A stretch of 64,000 nucleotides of DNA from Maricaulis sp. (GCF_015665295.1 NZ_JADFAJ010000016.1:124001-188000); one strand, 5' to 3'; shown: positions 8,186 to 18,880, counted from the stretch's first letter. Notes: generated by a model from the letters alone, not told the origin. Translations and numbers: made by a program.

Positions 8186-8680
8186 ATGTCGGACCGTCGG
8201 ATTCTTGGATTGATCCTTTCTGCCGCAATTCTTGCCCTTCCGGCCTGCGCCTCGCGCAATGCCGACGCGGCAGACTCGTCTTCAGAGTCGTCCGGGCTGC
8301 GCCTGCCCTCCATTCCCAACCCGCTGGCCGGCAATCGCGTGGTCGAGCCGGAAGGCATCGGGGTCAATGGTTTCCTTTGGCGCGCAAGCCTCGACACGAT
8401 CAGCTTCATGCCGCTGGCCGAACTCGACCCATTTGGCGGCGTGATCGTCACCGACTGGTATGCCAATCCGCAGATGGCGACCGAGCGTTTCAAGCTCACG
8501 GTCTATATTCTCGATACCCGACTGCGCGCCGACGCCCTGGCGGTCAGCGTTTTCCGTCAGGTTCGCAGCGAGAGCGGCGAGTGGATCGACGCGGAAACAG
8601 GCGCCGAGACGGCCTATGACATCGAGAACGCCATCCTCACCCGTGCACGCCAACTGCGTATCTCGCAGCTGGAAAACTAG
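8186..8680 (+). CDS. DUF3576 family lipoprotein
   Basis: 164 residues. ATG 8186 is preceded by AAGGAG nine bases upstream, a strong ribosome binding site that decides the start over the longer ORF beginning at 8057. A lipoprotein signal peptide ends in the lipobox LPAC (Cys near residue 20). The body (VNGFLWRASLDTISFMPL, GGVIVTDWY, LTVYILDTRLRADAL) matches DUF3576, a family conserved upstream of leuS and lptE in alphaproteobacteria. That context suggests a role in the envelope, perhaps near LPS or outer-membrane biogenesis, but the function is unknown. Confidence 0.88.
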   Translation: MSDRRILGLILSAAILALPACASRNADAADSSSESSGLRLPSIPNPLAGNRVVEPEGIGVNGFLWRASLDTISFMPLAELDPFGGVIVTDWYANPQMATERFKLTVYILDTRLRADALAVSVFRQVRSESGEWIDAETGAETAYDIENAILTRARQLRISQLEN

Positions 8681-8735
8681 TCCGACTGCACAGGCTGACT
8701 GATTACCGGGGGCGCGGCGCGGCCGCGGGCCAGAC

Positions 8736-11333
8736 ATGACACGATACAATCCTCGCGAAGCCGAACCCAAGTGGCAGTCGGCCTGGGAAGCCTGTGACGC
8801 GTTCAGGGCCATCGGCCCGAGCGCCGGCAATGACAAGCCGAAATACTATGTGCTCGAGATGTTTCCCTACCCGTCGGGCCGGATCCATGTCGGCCACTCC
8901 CGCAATTACACGATGGGTGACGTGGTGGCGCGCTACAAGCGCGCACGCGGTTTCGATGTCCTTCACCCGATGGGCTGGGACGCGTTCGGCCTGCCGGCCG
9001 AGAATGCGGCACGCGATCGCGGTGTCCATCCCGGCGCCTGGACTTACGACAATATCGACGCCATGCGCGGCCAGCTTCAGCGGCTGGGCCTGGCGCTCGA
9101 CTGGAGCCGCGAGATCGCGACCTGCGATCCGGCCTATTACCGGCACCAGCAGGCGATCTTCCTGAAACTCATGGACCGCGACCTGGTCTATCGCAAGACC
9201 GCCAAGGTCAATTGGGATCCGGTCGACCAGACCGTACTGGCCAATGAACAGGTCATTGACGGTCGCGGCTGGCGTTCCGGTGCCCTGGTGGTGCAGCGCG
9301 AACTGGACCAATGGTTCTTCAAGATAACCGATTATGCCGATGAGCTCACCGATGCGCTTGATGGCCTCGATCGCTGGCCGGACAAGGTCCGCACCATGCA
9401 GTCCAACTGGATCGGTCGATCGCGCGGGGCGGAAGTCAGCTTCCCGCTGACCGATACGGAGCTGGCCGCCCGGTTTGGCGCCAATATCGATGTCTTCACC
9501 ACCCGGCCCGACACCCTGTTCGGCGCCAGCTTCCTTGCGCTTGCGCCCGACCATCCGATCGTCCGGGCGCTGGCCGCGGATGACTCGGAAATCGACCGGT
9601 TCATGCATGAGTGTGCCCGTATGGGCACCACCGCTGAAGAGATCGAGAAAGCCCCGAAGCGCGGCGTCGACCTCGGCATTACTGTTCGACACCCATTTGA
9701 TGAGACTTGGGAATTGCCGGTCTGGTCGGCGAATTTCGTGCTCTCCGGCTATGGGACGGGTGCCATTTTCGGTTCCCCCGCCGGCGATCATCGCGACCTG
9801 GAGTTCGCCCGCAAATATGACCTGCCGGTCAATCCGGTGGTCCTGCCGCCCAATGCCGATGCGGCCAGCCACGCGATCAGCGATGAGGCCTATACCGGAC
9901 CCGGGACGATCTACAACTCCCGCTTTCTGGACGGGCTTTCGACGACTGATGCGATCGAGCGCGCGATTGCCGAGCTGGAGGCCCGTCGCCTCGGCAAGGG
10001 CGCGACGAGCTATCGCCTGCGCGACTGGCTGGTCTCCCGCCAGCGTTATTGGGGCTGTCCGATCCCGGTCATCCATTGCGATGATTGCGGCGTTGTCGGC
10101 GTGCCGCAGGACCAGCTGCCCGTCAAACTGCCGGACGACGTCACCTTTGATCATCCCAGCAACCCGCTCGAACGTCATCCGACCTGGAAGAACACCGACT
10201 GTCCCTCGTGCGGCAAGCCGGCCCGGCGCGAGACCGATACGCTCGACACCTTTGTATGTTCGTCCTGGTACTTCCTGCGCTTCACCTCGCCCTGGTCGGA
10301 AGACACGCCTTTCCTGGCCAGTGAGGCCGAACACTGGATGCCGGTCGACCAGTATGTGGGCGGGATCGAGCACGCGATCCTGCACCTGCTCTACGCGCGG
10401 TTCTTCACACGGGCTCTCAATGATGCAGGCCTGATGAATATGAGCTCGGGCGAGCCTTTTGCAGGCCTTTTTACGCAAGGCATGGTGACGCACGAAACCT
10501 ACAAGTCGGCCGATGGCAAATGGCTCTCTCCTGAAGAAGTTGAGCGCAGCGGCGACGGCATGGTGGAGATCGCGACCGGCAAGCCGGTTACCGTCGGCTC
10601 GATCGAGAAAATGTCAAAGTCGAAGAAGAATGTGGTCGACCTGGACGCTTTCATCGAAAGCTATGGTGCCGACGCAGTTCGCTGGTTCGTCCTTTCGGAC
10701 TCGCCGCCCGAGCGCGATGTTGAATACACCGATAGCGGCGTTGAAGGCGTCTGGCGCTTCATCCAGCGCCTGTGGAGCACGGTGATCTCGCTTCCGGAAG
10801 GCGCGCCGGGTCCGCTGAGTGTGGCCGCAAACGCCGATGGGGCTGCCCTGGACATCCGTCGCGCCGCTCACAAGACCTTGCATGCTGTCACAGATGCCAT
10901 TGAAGGCTTCCGCTTTAACTCGGCCGTCGCCCAGGTCCATGATCTCGTCAATGTGCTGCGCAAGTTCGAACCGACCGACAGCCATGGCGTGGCGGCCAAG
11001 GCCGAGTCGCTTGGCATTCTGGTCAGGATCATCGCGCCCTTCGTGCCGCACCTTGCGGAAGAATGCTGGGCAACACTTGGCGGAGACGGTCTTGTGATCG
11101 ACGCCGCCTGGCCGGAAGTCGACGCCGCGCTGCTGGTCGAGGATACTGTCGTCATGCCGGTGCAGGTCAATGGCAAGCGCAGAGCCGAGATCTCGGCGCC
11201 AAAGGGCGCCAGCCAGGACGCGGTCCGGGACATGGCCATCGCCGACGAAACCGTGCAGCGGGCCCTGGAAGGGCTTACCGTCCGCAAGGTTATCGTGGTA
11301 CCTGATCGTATCGTGAATATCGTCGCAGGATAA
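8736..11333 (+). CDS. leuS: Leucyl-tRNA synthetase
   Basis: 865 residues, normal length for bacterial LeuRS. It charges tRNA-Leu with leucine in the cytoplasm. The class I HIGH-type signature appears as [13 protein letters not shown], the KMSKS loop as [10 protein letters not shown]. The editing (CP1) domain carries the [10 protein letters not shown] motif, and a zinc-like CX2C pair of motifs (CDDCG, CPSCG) is present. It is followed after 4 bp by lptE, so leuS-lptE-holA form an operon. A 596-codon open frame on the opposite strand is a shadow of this gene. Confidence 0.98.
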   Translation: MTRYNPREAEPKWQSAWEACDAFRAIGPSAGNDKPKYYVLEMFPYPSGRIHVGHSRNYTMGDVVARYKRARGFDVLHPMGWDAFGLPAENAARDRGVHPGAWTYDNIDAMRGQLQRLGLALDWSREIATCDPAYYRHQQAIFLKLMDRDLVYRKTAKVNWDPVDQTVLANEQVIDGRGWRSGALVVQRELDQWFFKITDYADELTDALDGLDRWPDKVRTMQSNWIGRSRGAEVSFPLTDTELAARFGANIDVFTTRPDTLFGASFLALAPDHPIVRALAADDSEIDRFMHECARMGTTAEEIEKAPKRGVDLGITVRHPFDETWELPVWSANFVLSGYGTGAIFGSPAGDHRDLEFARKYDLPVNPVVLPPNADAASHAISDEAYTGPGTIYNSRFLDGLSTTDAIERAIAELEARRLGKGATSYRLRDWLVSRQRYWGCPIPVIHCDDCGVVGVPQDQLPVKLPDDVTFDHPSNPLERHPTWKNTDCPSCGKPARRETDTLDTFVCSSWYFLRFTSPWSEDTPFLASEAEHWMPVDQYVGGIEHAILHLLYARFFTRALNDAGLMNMSSGEPFAGLFTQGMVTHETYKSADGKWLSPEEVERSGDGMVEIATGKPVTVGSIEKMSKSKKNVVDLDAFIESYGADAVRWFVLSDSPPERDVEYTDSGVEGVWRFIQRLWSTVISLPEGAPGPLSVAANADGAALDIRRAAHKTLHAVTDAIEGFRFNSAVAQVHDLVNVLRKFEPTDSHGVAAKAESLGILVRIIAPFVPHLAEECWATLGGDGLVIDAAWPEVDAALLVEDTVVMPVQVNGKRRAEISAPKGASQDAVRDMAIADETVQRALEGLTVRKVIVVPDRIVNIVAG

Positions 11334-11337
11334 TCTC

Positions 11338-11841
11338 ATGGGTCCCAGCCGCCGCGTCCTTCTTGCCAGCCTCGCCCTGACGGCAGGCTTGGTCCTGTCC
11401 GGATGTGGCTTTTCGCCCATGTATGGTGGCGGAAGCGTCCATGGCGCGCTGTCAGACATCCAGGTCGAGACAGGCCGCGAGCAGGTTGATTTCCATCTCC
11501 AGGAAGCCTTGCTCGACCGGATGGGCGCACGCCATGCCCGCGGTCCGTACACACTTCGCACCGAAAGCGAAACCACGCGCACGCCCCTGGGCGTGGGCGC
11601 CGACGCGGCCGTGTCTCGCTACGCGATCGGGCTGACCGTCGATTACGGCCTGTTCCGCGACGGGGATGTCGATCCGGTCATGACCGGGTCAGTCAACACG
11701 GAAGCCTCCTACAACCTGCCTCGCGAGATCTATGCCTCGGTCACGGCGGAACGCGACGCCACGGAACGTGCCGCACAACTTGCCGCCGAGCGCATTGCCA
11801 ACCAGCTCGTCCGGGCGTTGCAGGACGCCGACACCCAGTGA
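11338..11841 (+). CDS. lptE: LPS-assembly lipoprotein LptE
   Basis: 167 residues with a lipoprotein signal ending in the lipobox LSGC, followed directly by GFSPMYGGGS, the usual start of mature alphaproteobacterial LptE. LptE plugs the LptD barrel in the outer membrane and helps insert lipopolysaccharide. The C-terminal helix (RAAQLAAERIANQLVRAL) is typical. Its stop overlaps the GTG start of holA (GTGA). The leuS-lptE-holA order is widely conserved and supports the call more than sequence identity, which is low in this family. Confidence 0.9.
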   Translation: MGPSRRVLLASLALTAGLVLSGCGFSPMYGGGSVHGALSDIQVETGREQVDFHLQEALLDRMGARHARGPYTLRTESETTRTPLGVGADAAVSRYAIGLTVDYGLFRDGDVDPVMTGSVNTEASYNLPREIYASVTAERDATERAAQLAAERIANQLVRALQDADTQ

Positions 11842-12890
11842 AGGCGACCGCGCGCGATGCGGACAGGCGGGTCAGCAGGCCGGACCCGTCCATCCGGGCC
11901 TATCTGATCTATGGTCCCGATCGCGGCCTGACCCATGAACGGGCCCAGACGCTCGTCGCTGCGATTCTGGACGATCCGAATGATCCGTTCGCCCTGACCC
12001 AGCTGACAGAAGAAGATCTGAAATCCGACCCCGCCGGACTCGCCGATGCGATGGCCGCGATGTCGCTCACTGGCGGGAAACGCCTGGTACGTGTTCGGTT
12101 GAATGGTGAAACCGGAAGCGGTCCCGTCATCGAGCTGATCGCGGCCCTCGAGAAGGGCTCTCTCGCTGCGGAAGCAGTGCTGCTGGTCGAATCCGGGGAT
12201 TTAACGCCGCGAGGGAAGCTTCGAAAAACCTTCGAACCGGCAAAAAACGCAATTGCAATAGCATGTTACGCTGATACAGCTCATTCACTCGAAACGCTGT
12301 GTGAAGACATGCTCAAGGTTGAAGGCCTCAGCCTTGCTCGCGACGCGCGTGATGTGTGGTTGCCGCGCCTTGAAGGCGACCGAGCGCTCGCCCGCGGCGA
12401 GATCGAGAAACTGATCCTGTTCAAGGGACTTCGCGAGCAGCGCCGGGACGGCGATGATGTCGTCACCCGCGAGGATGTCGAGGCTGTCGCAGCAGACCAG
12501 GGCGAAGCGCAGCTCGATTCCGTTCTGTCGCCCGCCCTGCTTGGACTGCTCGAACAGGCCGATAATGCCTATCACCGCTCGATCACGGCCGGCGGATCGG
12601 CGGTTGGAATTCTTCGCGCCCTGCAAAGACGGCTCGACCAGCTCGGAGCGGTTCACGCTGCAGGCGGCAATGACGGGGCCATGGCGCGCAGCGGCGCGCC
12701 GCGTTACGGACCGCAGGCCGACGCTTTCAAACGACAGCTTTCACTGTGGCGCGGGCGCCGCCTGGATCATGCGCGGCAATTGGCCTTCGACGCCGAACGG
12801 GCGGTCAAGCGTTCCGGGGCGCCGGCCGAGGCGCTCGTCGGTGACCTCCTGATCCGGTTGGCTCGCGGCGCGGCACAGATGGGCCGCTAA
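11838..12890 (+). CDS. holA: DNA polymerase III delta subunit
   Basis: 350 residues. HolA opens the sliding clamp within the clamp-loader complex. The N-terminus has the AAA-like YLIYGPDRGLTHERA; the arginine-rich central region and the C-terminal collar domain (GILRALQRRLDQL, LWRGRRLDHARQL, LLIRLARG) fit the family. The start is GTG 11838, overlapping the lptE stop. An extension of about 20 residues precedes the core, so a slightly later start is possible. It is convergent with parB, and the stop codons overlap by 3-4 bp with no room for a separate terminator. Confidence 0.92.
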   Translation: MKATARDADRRVSRPDPSIRAYLIYGPDRGLTHERAQTLVAAILDDPNDPFALTQLTEEDLKSDPAGLADAMAAMSLTGGKRLVRVRLNGETGSGPVIELIAALEKGSLAAEAVLLVESGDLTPRGKLRKTFEPAKNAIAIACYADTAHSLETLCEDMLKVEGLSLARDARDVWLPRLEGDRALARGEIEKLILFKGLREQRRDGDDVVTREDVEAVAADQGEAQLDSVLSPALLGLLEQADNAYHRSITAGGSAVGILRALQRRLDQLGAVHAAGGNDGAMARSGAPRYGPQADAFKRQLSLWRGRRLDHARQLAFDAERAVKRSGAPAEALVGDLLIRLARGAAQMGR

Positions 12891-13825
12891 TGCGACCGGG
12901 CTGCATCGGCGCTCAGACGCCGGCAAACATCATCCAGCTGTTCCAGCGTCTTGTACTGCACCCGCAGCTCTCCGCCCTTGGCGCCGTGACGGATATCGAC
13001 CGCCAGGCCGAGGCGCGCGGTGATATCGGCTTCCAGGGCCCGGGTATCAGCATCCTTGCTGCCACCAGCTGACACGGCCGCAGACTTGGTCTCGGGCGCC
13101 GCCGGCGGATTATTGGCCTCGCGCGCCATTCTCTCGGCATCACGGACCGACAGGCCCCTGGCTACAATCTCTTCTGCCAGCACGCCCGGGTCTGGCGCGT
13201 TGGCGATCGCGCGCGCATGGCCGGCCGAGATCGCGCCACCTGCCAGGAGTTCAAGCACACTGTCAGGAAGCGACAGGAGACGCATCATATTGGCCACATG
13301 GCTGCGGCTTTTCGAGACCGCATGGGCAACATCTTCCTGGGTATGGCCAAACCGGTCGATCAGCTGACGATAGGCCTGGGCCTCTTCAACCGGGTTGAGA
13401 TCGGCCCGCTGGACGTTCTCGACAATGCCTATCTCCAGCGTTTCGCGGTCAGTCAGCTCCCGCACAAGCGCCGGGACCTCGTGCAGACGTGCCCGCTGCG
13501 CTGCCCGCCAGCGGCGCTCGCCGGCGACGATCTGGAAGCTCTGTCCGCCATCGGCCGGACGCACCAGGATAGGCTGGACAATGCCCTTGTCGGCGATCGA
13601 TTCTGCCAGCGCGTTGAGTTCAGGTTCGCTGATCGTCTTGCGCGGCTGGTCCGGATTGGGCGCAATCAGCTCAATCGGGATCATCCGCACGCCATCGCGC
13701 GACTTCGCCTTGCCAGGCGCGTGTCCGCCATCCTGAGCCGGGGCGCTATATCCCTCGGTATCAGTTTCTCCGAGCAAGGCCGACAGGCCGCGGCCGAGAC
13801 GTTTGTTCTTATCGCTGGCGCTCAT
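12887..13825 (-). CDS. parB: Chromosome partitioning protein ParB
   Basis: 312 residues. ParB binds parS, spreads and slides as a CTP-gated clamp and recruits SMC and ParA. The N-terminal KRLGRGLSALLGE is the conserved start of chromosomal ParB (ParA-contact region). The CTP-binding part has NPDQPRK and GERRWRAAQ (the GERR box), and the helix-turn-helix is TQEDVAHAVSKSRSHVANMM. The C-terminal ~50 residues form the dimerisation domain. It overlaps the end of parA by 4 bp (ATGA), indicating translational coupling. Target parS sites lie in the same operon at 15.2 and 17.2 kb. Confidence 0.96.
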   Translation of the reverse strand: MSASDKNKRLGRGLSALLGETDTEGYSAPAQDGGHAPGKAKSRDGVRMIPIELIAPNPDQPRKTISEPELNALAESIADKGIVQPILVRPADGGQSFQIVAGERRWRAAQRARLHEVPALVRELTDRETLEIGIVENVQRADLNPVEEAQAYRQLIDRFGHTQEDVAHAVSKSRSHVANMMRLLSLPDSVLELLAGGAISAGHARAIANAPDPGVLAEEIVARGLSVRDAERMAREANNPPAAPETKSAAVSAGGSKDADTRALEADITARLGLAVDIRHGAKGGELRVQYKTLEQLDDVCRRLSADAARSH

Positions 13826-14679
13826 GCCACTTCACCCTGTTCTTCGCGACGACGCTTGCGTTCCTGCTGGACGATCTCCTTGGCCAGGCTGATATAGGCT
13901 TGAGATCCGGAGCACTGCAGGTCATAGAGCAGGACCGGTTTGCCGACAGACGGCGCCTCGGAAACCCGCACATTGCGCGGAATGACTGTCTTGTAGACCT
14001 TGTCGCCGAAATGCTCGCGAACATCTGCCGCGACCTCGGCCGACAGATTATTGCGGCTGTCATACATGGTCAGAACCACGCCCTGGATATCCAGGCGTGA
14101 ATTGAGATGACCCCGCACCCGGTCGATCGTCTTGAGCAGCTGGGACAGGCCCTCCAGGGCAAAGAACTCGCACTGCAGCGGCACCAGGATGGCATCTGCG
14201 GCTGTCAGGGAGTTCACCGTCAGCACATTCAATGATGGCGGGCAGTCGATCAGGATATAGTCGAGCGCGGCCGCATCCGGTCCCAGTGCTTGCATGCTCT
14301 GGTCGATCGCGCGCTTGAGGCGATAGGAGCGACGCTGGTCATCAGCCAGTTCCAGCTCGGCTCCTGACAACAGCTCGTCCGACGGAACAATGCTCAGTCC
14401 GGGCACCACGGTCGGAACCATGGCTGACTTGAGGGAATCCCCGCCCACCAGGACATCATAGGATGTCAGCGTTCGCTTTGCCGGCGGTACGCCAAGCCCG
14501 GTCGAGGCATTGCCCTGCGGATCGAGATCGATGATCGCGACCTTCTGTTTGATCGCCGCCAGGGCCGTTCCCAGATTGATGGCGGTCGTGGTCTTGCCAA
14601 CTCCGCCTTTCTGGTTGGCGACAGCGATGACACGGGGCGCCTTGGCGCGCTGGACGTCAGTTGGCACGTTCCACCTCAT
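13822..14679 (-). CDS. parA: Chromosome partitioning ATPase ParA
   Basis: 285 residues of the Walker-type ParA/Soj family that drives segregation of the origin with ParB. Motifs: deviant Walker [15 protein letters not shown] near residue 25, switch [11 protein letters not shown], and Walker [12 protein letters not shown]. The ATG at 14679 gives a 16-residue N-terminal extension before [11 protein letters not shown] and overlaps the rsmG stop by 23 bp. A shorter start at a GTG (codon 5) exists, but the overlap and family length favour the longer form. Operon order mnmG-rsmG-parA-parB is conserved across alphaproteobacteria. Confidence 0.96.
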   Translation of the reverse strand: MRWNVPTDVQRAKAPRVIAVANQKGGVGKTTTAINLGTALAAIKQKVAIIDLDPQGNASTGLGVPPAKRTLTSYDVLVGGDSLKSAMVPTVVPGLSIVPSDELLSGAELELADDQRRSYRLKRAIDQSMQALGPDAAALDYILIDCPPSLNVLTVNSLTAADAILVPLQCEFFALEGLSQLLKTIDRVRGHLNSRLDIQGVVLTMYDSRNNLSAEVAADVREHFGDKVYKTVIPRNVRVSEAPSVGKPVLLYDLQCSGSQAYISLAKEIVQQERKRRREEQGEVA

Positions 14680-15280
14680 GAATGCGCAGGATCACCCCGC
14701 CACTGGTCCGACTGGGTATGACTTCATGATCGAATGTCCAGTGTTTAGCGGCCTCGGTCAATTCATCGCGATAGTTTTGCCCTTTGAAGAAAAGGCCTTG
14801 TGCCCTGTTTTTCAACAAGGGCTCCACATAGCCCAATAATTTATTCAAGGGCGCGAAGGCCCGGGCCGTCACCAGATCAAAGCCTTCAGCCGGATCGAGA
14901 GTCTCAACCCGCACGGATCGGGCCTCGGCGTCGAGATCCAGGGCGTTGATGGTCTTGCGCAGAAAGGCCACCTTCTTGCCCACGGAGTCGACCATTATCA
15001 CCCGCGCGGCCCGGCCCCGATCGCGAAACCCGAGCGCCAGCGCGATACCAGGAAAGCCGGCACCGGCTCCGAGATCCGCGACACGGCTCACACCCGGGGC
15101 GATATGATCAAGCAGCTGGAAACTGTCCATGGCATGGCGCTCCCAGAACTGGTCAAGGGTGGAGCGACCAACCAGATTGGTGTGCGTATTGGTTTCAACC
15201 AGCAGACGCCGCCACTCATCAAAACCGTCGAGTGTTTCACGTGAAACACCGGTTTCGCGTCCGAAAGCCGCTCGATCCAT
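14657..15280 (-). CDS. rsmG: 16S rRNA (guanine-N7)-methyltransferase RsmG
   Basis: 207 residues, methylating G527 of 16S rRNA. SAM-binding motif I is [17 protein letters not shown], and the N-terminal RWNKW-like region is replaced by the alphaproteobacterial form [34 protein letters not shown] is the conserved motif near the active site. It starts directly after the mnmG stop with no gap. A perfect parS palindrome lies inside its first codons (15233-15248). Confidence 0.95.
   Translation of the reverse strand: MDRAAFGRETGVSRETLDGFDEWRRLLVETNTHTNLVGRSTLDQFWERHAMDSFQLLDHIAPGVSRVADLGAGAGFPGIALALGFRDRGRAARVIMVDSVGKKVAFLRKTINALDLDAEARSVRVETLDPAEGFDLVTARAFAPLNKLLGYVEPLLKNRAQGLFFKGQNYRDELTEAAKHWTFDHEVIPSRTSGGVILRIHEVERAN
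15233..15248. promoter_or_regulatory. parS centromere site (perfect)
   Basis: TGTTTCACGTGAAACA is a perfect 16-bp palindrome containing the canonical ParB site GTTTCACGTGAAAC. It is inside the 5' end of rsmG, about 0.6 kb upstream of parA and 12 kb from the proposed origin. Known family: ParB binds this sequence in nearly all bacteria with chromosomal ParABS. Confidence 0.96.
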
Positions 15281-17140
15281 CTAGCCCGCCTCCTGCGAAC
15301 GCCGTTTCACGTGAGCCAGTACCGCCGTCAAAGCCCCGGGCGTCACACCTTCAATTCGTGCCGCCTGTCCCAGCGTTTCCGGGCGGGCGAGTTCGAGCTT
15401 CTCGCGCGCCTCATTCGAGAGGCCGCCGATCCGGCGATAGTCCAGATCACGGGGAAGCCGCACGGATTCATCACGACGGAAGGCCAGAATGTCGGCCTGT
15501 TGCCGCTCGATATAGCCGGCATAAAGCGCGTCGATTTCGATCTGCTCGGCAACCCCGGAACTGACCCTCATCAGCTCCGGCCAGATTTCGCAAAGCCGGG
15601 ACCAATTGACATCCGGATAGGCCAGGAGCTCGGAAACGGTGCGACGCTTGCCATCGGCATTAACGACAAGCCCCCGCGCGTTCGCTTCATTCGGAGTGAG
15701 GGAAAGCCCTGCCACGCCATCCCGCACTTGGGATAATTCTTTCATCTTGGCATCAAAGCGAACCTGGCGGCCGCCGGCGGCCAAACCGAGGGAAACCGCC
15801 TTCGGTGTCAGTCTCTGGTCGGCATTGTCGGCCCGCAAGGTCAGCCGGTATTCCGCCCGGGACGTGAACATCCTGTAGGGCTCACTGACACCGCGGGTGA
15901 TCAGGTCATCGATCATCACGCCGATATAGGCGTCGGATCGGCTCAACACGAAAGGCGCCCGCCCGGTCGAGGCCAGGGCCGCATTGGCACCCGCCATCAG
16001 TCCCTGCGCCGCGGCCTCTTCATAACCGGTGGTGCCATTGATCTGGCCGGCCAACCAGAGACCAGGCCGCTTGCGAAGCTGAAGGGTCGCATCCAGCTCA
16101 CGTGGATCGACATAATCATACTCGATCGCATAGCCGTACCGCTTCACCTCGACCTGCTCGAGCCCGGGAATGGTGAGGAGGAAACGCTGCTGCACATCAT
16201 CGGGCAGCGAGGTCGAGATCCCGTTGGGATAGACCGTGTCATCGTCGAGACCTTCGGGCTCCAGGAAGATCTGGTGCTGCGACCGATCGGCAAAACGCAC
16301 CACCTTGTCCTCGATCGATGGACAATAGCGTGGACCACGCCCGGCAATCGCGCCCGAATAGACTGCTGACTGGCCGAGATTATCGGCGATGATCTTGTGT
16401 GTCGCTTCAGTTGTCCGGGTCACGGCACAGCTAATCTGCGGCACGCGGATCGCATCCGTCATGAAGGAAAAGGGTATGGGTGTCTCATCGGCTGCCTGTT
16501 GCTCGAGCGAGTCCCAGTCAATCGATGACTTGCGCAACCTCGCCGGCGTTCCTGTCTTCAACCGGCCCATCCGCAGATCGAGACCGTAAAGCGTATCCGA
16601 CAGACCAATCGAGGGCGCTTCATCCACCCGACCCGCCGGGATACGCTGAGACCCTTTGTGGATCAGGCCACGAAGAAAGGTTCCGGTCGTCAGCACGACG
16701 GCGCCGGCATGATATTCGCACCCATCGGCGTCGATAGCACCGACACAGGTCTCACCGTCGAACATCAGGTCTTCGACGGCGGCGGCACGGATGTCGAGAT
16801 TCGCTATACCGTCGAGTTCTGCCTGCATCCCCGAGCGATAGAGCGCGCGATCCGACTGGGTCCGGGGACCGCGAACAGCGGGTCCCTTTGACCGGTTCAA
16901 GAGCCGAAACTGGATACCCGACGCATCCGCGATCCGGCCCATGACACCATCAAGCGCGTCAATCTCTCGAACCAGATGACCCTTGCCCAACCCGCCAATT
17001 GCCGGATTGCAGGACATCTCGCCAATCGTTTCGCGCCTGTGGGTCAAGAGAAGGGTGCGCGCACCCAGGCGCGCCGCGGCTGCGGCCGCATCACAGCCGG
17101 CATGACCGCCACCAATGACTATCACGTCCCAGCTCTGCAT
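15281..17140 (-). CDS. mnmG: tRNA uridine-5-carboxymethylaminomethyl modification enzyme MnmG (GidA)
   Basis: 619 residues from ATG 17140. This FAD protein with MnmE installs the (carboxymethyl)aminomethyl group at wobble U34. The FAD dinucleotide motif [20 protein letters not shown] starts at once; other motifs are [31 protein letters not shown], and [21 protein letters not shown]. The ORF extends to a TTG at 17158, but ATG 17140 matches the family start. A degenerate parS (GTTTCACGTGAGCC, 15304-15317) falls in the C-terminal codons. It is followed without a gap by rsmG. Confidence 0.96.
   Translation of the reverse strand: MQSWDVIVIGGGHAGCDAAAAAARLGARTLLLTHRRETIGEMSCNPAIGGLGKGHLVREIDALDGVMGRIADASGIQFRLLNRSKGPAVRGPRTQSDRALYRSGMQAELDGIANLDIRAAAVEDLMFDGETCVGAIDADGCEYHAGAVVLTTGTFLRGLIHKGSQRIPAGRVDEAPSIGLSDTLYGLDLRMGRLKTGTPARLRKSSIDWDSLEQQAADETPIPFSFMTDAIRVPQISCAVTRTTEATHKIIADNLGQSAVYSGAIAGRGPRYCPSIEDKVVRFADRSQHQIFLEPEGLDDDTVYPNGISTSLPDDVQQRFLLTIPGLEQVEVKRYGYAIEYDYVDPRELDATLQLRKRPGLWLAGQINGTTGYEEAAAQGLMAGANAALASTGRAPFVLSRSDAYIGVMIDDLITRGVSEPYRMFTSRAEYRLTLRADNADQRLTPKAVSLGLAAGGRQVRFDAKMKELSQVRDGVAGLSLTPNEANARGLVVNADGKRRTVSELLAYPDVNWSRLCEIWPELMRVSSGVAEQIEIDALYAGYIERQQADILAFRRDESVRLPRDLDYRRIGGLSNEAREKLELARPETLGQAARIEGVTPGALTAVLAHVKRRSQEAG
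15304..15317. promoter_or_regulatory. Degenerate parS-like site
   Basis: GTTTCACGTGAGCC matches 12 of 14 positions of parS with both mismatches in one half-site. It is 56 bp from the perfect site at 15233 and lies within the mnmG coding end. It may bind ParB weakly or be a decayed duplicate. Confidence 0.5.
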
Positions 17141-17225
17141 GAGATGACATCCGTTCAATCTGAGCTCGAATTGAGGCCGGACTACATAGGACCTTCACCC
17201 GTCTGAGTCGAGCCAGACCGGCGGA

Positions 17226-17241
17226 TGTTTCACGTGAAACA
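17226..17241. promoter_or_regulatory. parS centromere site (perfect)
   Basis: A second perfect TGTTTCACGTGAAACA palindrome, in the 122-bp gap between mnmE and mnmG. It lies upstream of mnmG, so ParB bound here might also affect transcription of the mnmG-rsmG-parA-parB operon (inference). Spacing to the rsmG site is about 2.0 kb. Confidence 0.96.
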
Positions 17242-17262
17242 CGACTCAGGCTTAACCCGTGG

Positions 17263-18579
17263 CTATTTGCCGATGCAGAATTGCGAAAAGACGCGGTCCA
17301 GCACGTCCTCGACATCCACGCGACCGGTCAGGCTTTCCAGGGCGCGGACGGCAAGCCGCGCATCCTCTCCCGCAAGCTCCGGCGCCTGAGCAAGATTGTC
17401 ACGACAGCGCACCAAGGCCTCAAGCGCGCTTTCAACAGAACGCCGGTGACGCACACGACTGAGCGCCGGCATCTCTCTGGCCGAAAGCCGGTCGCGCACG
17501 ATCGCCTCAATCCGCGCTTCCAGCTTGTCGACACCCTCTCCCGACTTCGCGCTCAGGCGATAGGCCCCATCGCGATCCGTCCGCGGCGCCAGGTCCAGCT
17601 TGTTGAGTACGAGCAGATCACCATCCACCAGGCGGCCCTGGAGGTCCTTGAGCTCCTCATCAGACCGCGCGTCCGCAACGCCGATCCGGAGATCGGCATG
17701 CTCCGCCCGGTCGAGCGCCCGGCGCACGCCCTCGGCCTCAATGGCATCGACCGCTTCACGCAGGCCGGCAGTGTCAGAAATCACGACCGGAAATCCGGCC
17801 AGGGTCAGCTGCACCTCAACGATATCCCGCGTGGTGCCCGGGATGTCGGTAACGATCGCGGCCTCACGCCGGGCCAGCCGGTTGAGCAAGCTTGATTTAC
17901 CGGCATTGGGAGCGCCGATGAGCGCGATCGAGAATCCGGTCCGGATACGCTCGCCACGACGACCGTCATCAAGATGAGACATCATTGACGCGATCAGCGA
18001 GCTCAGCGGCGCATAGGCCGAATGGGACAGGGCATCCGGGACGTCCGCCTCGTCGGGAAAGTCGATTTCACCCTCGATTGAGGCCATCGCAGTGATCAAC
18101 TGCTCGCGCCACCCCTCATAGAGCTGGCGCAATGACCCCGACATTTGCGACAAGGCCTGGACCCGCTGACCCTCGGTTTCCGCTTCAATGAGATCGGCAA
18201 GGCCTTCGGCTTCGGTCAGGTCGATCTTTTCGTTTTCGAAAGCTCGTCGCGTGAACTCACCGGCCTCCGCAGGATACCCGCCCGCCTCGTCCAGCGCCTC
18301 AAGCACAGCCTCGACCACGGCCGGACCGCCATGCACGTGAAATTCCGCACTGTCCTCGCCCGTAAAACTTCCCGGCCCCGGGAACCAGATGACCAGCCCG
18401 CGGTCCATCAAGGCACCCTGCCCATCACGAAGCCCCCGCAGCGCTGCATGGCGGGCCGGAGGGCGCGGCAGACCGGCGATCGCGTCAAGAATACCCCCGG
18501 CGCCAAGCCCGGACAGCCGAATGACCGCCACCCCGGAGCGGCCGGCAGGCGTGGCAAGAGCGTAAACTGTTGTATTCAA
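17263..18579 (-). CDS. mnmE: tRNA modification GTPase MnmE
   Basis: 438 residues from TTG 18579. It partners MnmG in U34 modification. The N-terminal tetrahydrofolate-binding domain starts NTTVYALATPAGRSGVAVIR; the G domain has the P-loop GAPNAGKSSLLNRL, switch GTTRDIVEVQ, DTAGLRE and NKLDL; the C-terminus ends in FCIGK with the catalytic cysteine. The ORF track starts at GTG 18612, but that would overlap the upstream gene, while TTG 18579 gives the family's normal start 'NTTVYA' four bases after the DUF6489 stop, with AAGGA 11 bases upstream. Confidence 0.93.
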   Translation of the reverse strand: MNTTVYALATPAGRSGVAVIRLSGLGAGGILDAIAGLPRPPARHAALRGLRDGQGALMDRGLVIWFPGPGSFTGEDSAEFHVHGGPAVVEAVLEALDEAGGYPAEAGEFTRRAFENEKIDLTEAEGLADLIEAETEGQRVQALSQMSGSLRQLYEGWREQLITAMASIEGEIDFPDEADVPDALSHSAYAPLSSLIASMMSHLDDGRRGERIRTGFSIALIGAPNAGKSSLLNRLARREAAIVTDIPGTTRDIVEVQLTLAGFPVVISDTAGLREAVDAIEAEGVRRALDRAEHADLRIGVADARSDEELKDLQGRLVDGDLLVLNKLDLAPRTDRDGAYRLSAKSGEGVDKLEARIEAIVRDRLSAREMPALSRVRHRRSVESALEALVRCRDNLAQAPELAGEDARLAVRALESLTGRVDVEDVLDRVFSQFCIGK

Positions 18580-18583
18580 GGGA

Positions 18584-18832
18584 TTACCGGTCCTTGCCAC
18601 CACCGGAAACACCGCCAGCCTGACGCATCATCTCCATGAATTGATTGGTCATTTGCCCACCGACCGCAGACCATTGCCGCATGAGAGCTTCCGGTTCCAT
18701 CGATTCCAGGTTGGCCTCGGTCCGGCGGACGACCTCGTCGACCATGGCATCATTGATGCGTGACACATCGGGAAGGCCCAAAAAGGTCCGGGCTTCTTCC
18801 GGCGTACAATCAATGTCGATCTTGACCTTCAT
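18584..18832 (-). CDS. DUF6489-type small conserved protein
   Basis: 82 residues, shown only as the tail of a longer track ORF (18584-19582) whose upstream part is a shadow of the hydrolase gene. It begins MKVKIDIDCTPEEARTFLGL, has a Thr-Pro-Glu-Glu segment, and ends in a Met- and Gly-rich tail (MEMMRQAGGVSGGGKDR). Small proteins of this type sit directly upstream of mnmE in many alphaproteobacteria; the name DUF6489 is from memory. Function unknown. It is 4 bp from mnmE and probably co-transcribed. Divergent from the hydrolase, 48 bp between starts. Confidence 0.78.
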   Translation of the reverse strand: MKVKIDIDCTPEEARTFLGLPDVSRINDAMVDEVVRRTEANLESMEPEALMRQWSAVGGQMTNQFMEMMRQAGGVSGGGKDR

Positions 18833-18880
18833 AGCGGCCTCGCTTGAACTGGCTTCGAGAGCACTCAACAGGAGCCCCCC

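Noticed and set aside
8703-10493. 596-codon open frame antisense to leuS, without domain patterns.
   Set aside because: A shadow of a GC-rich coding sequence; leuS on the other strand is unmistakable.
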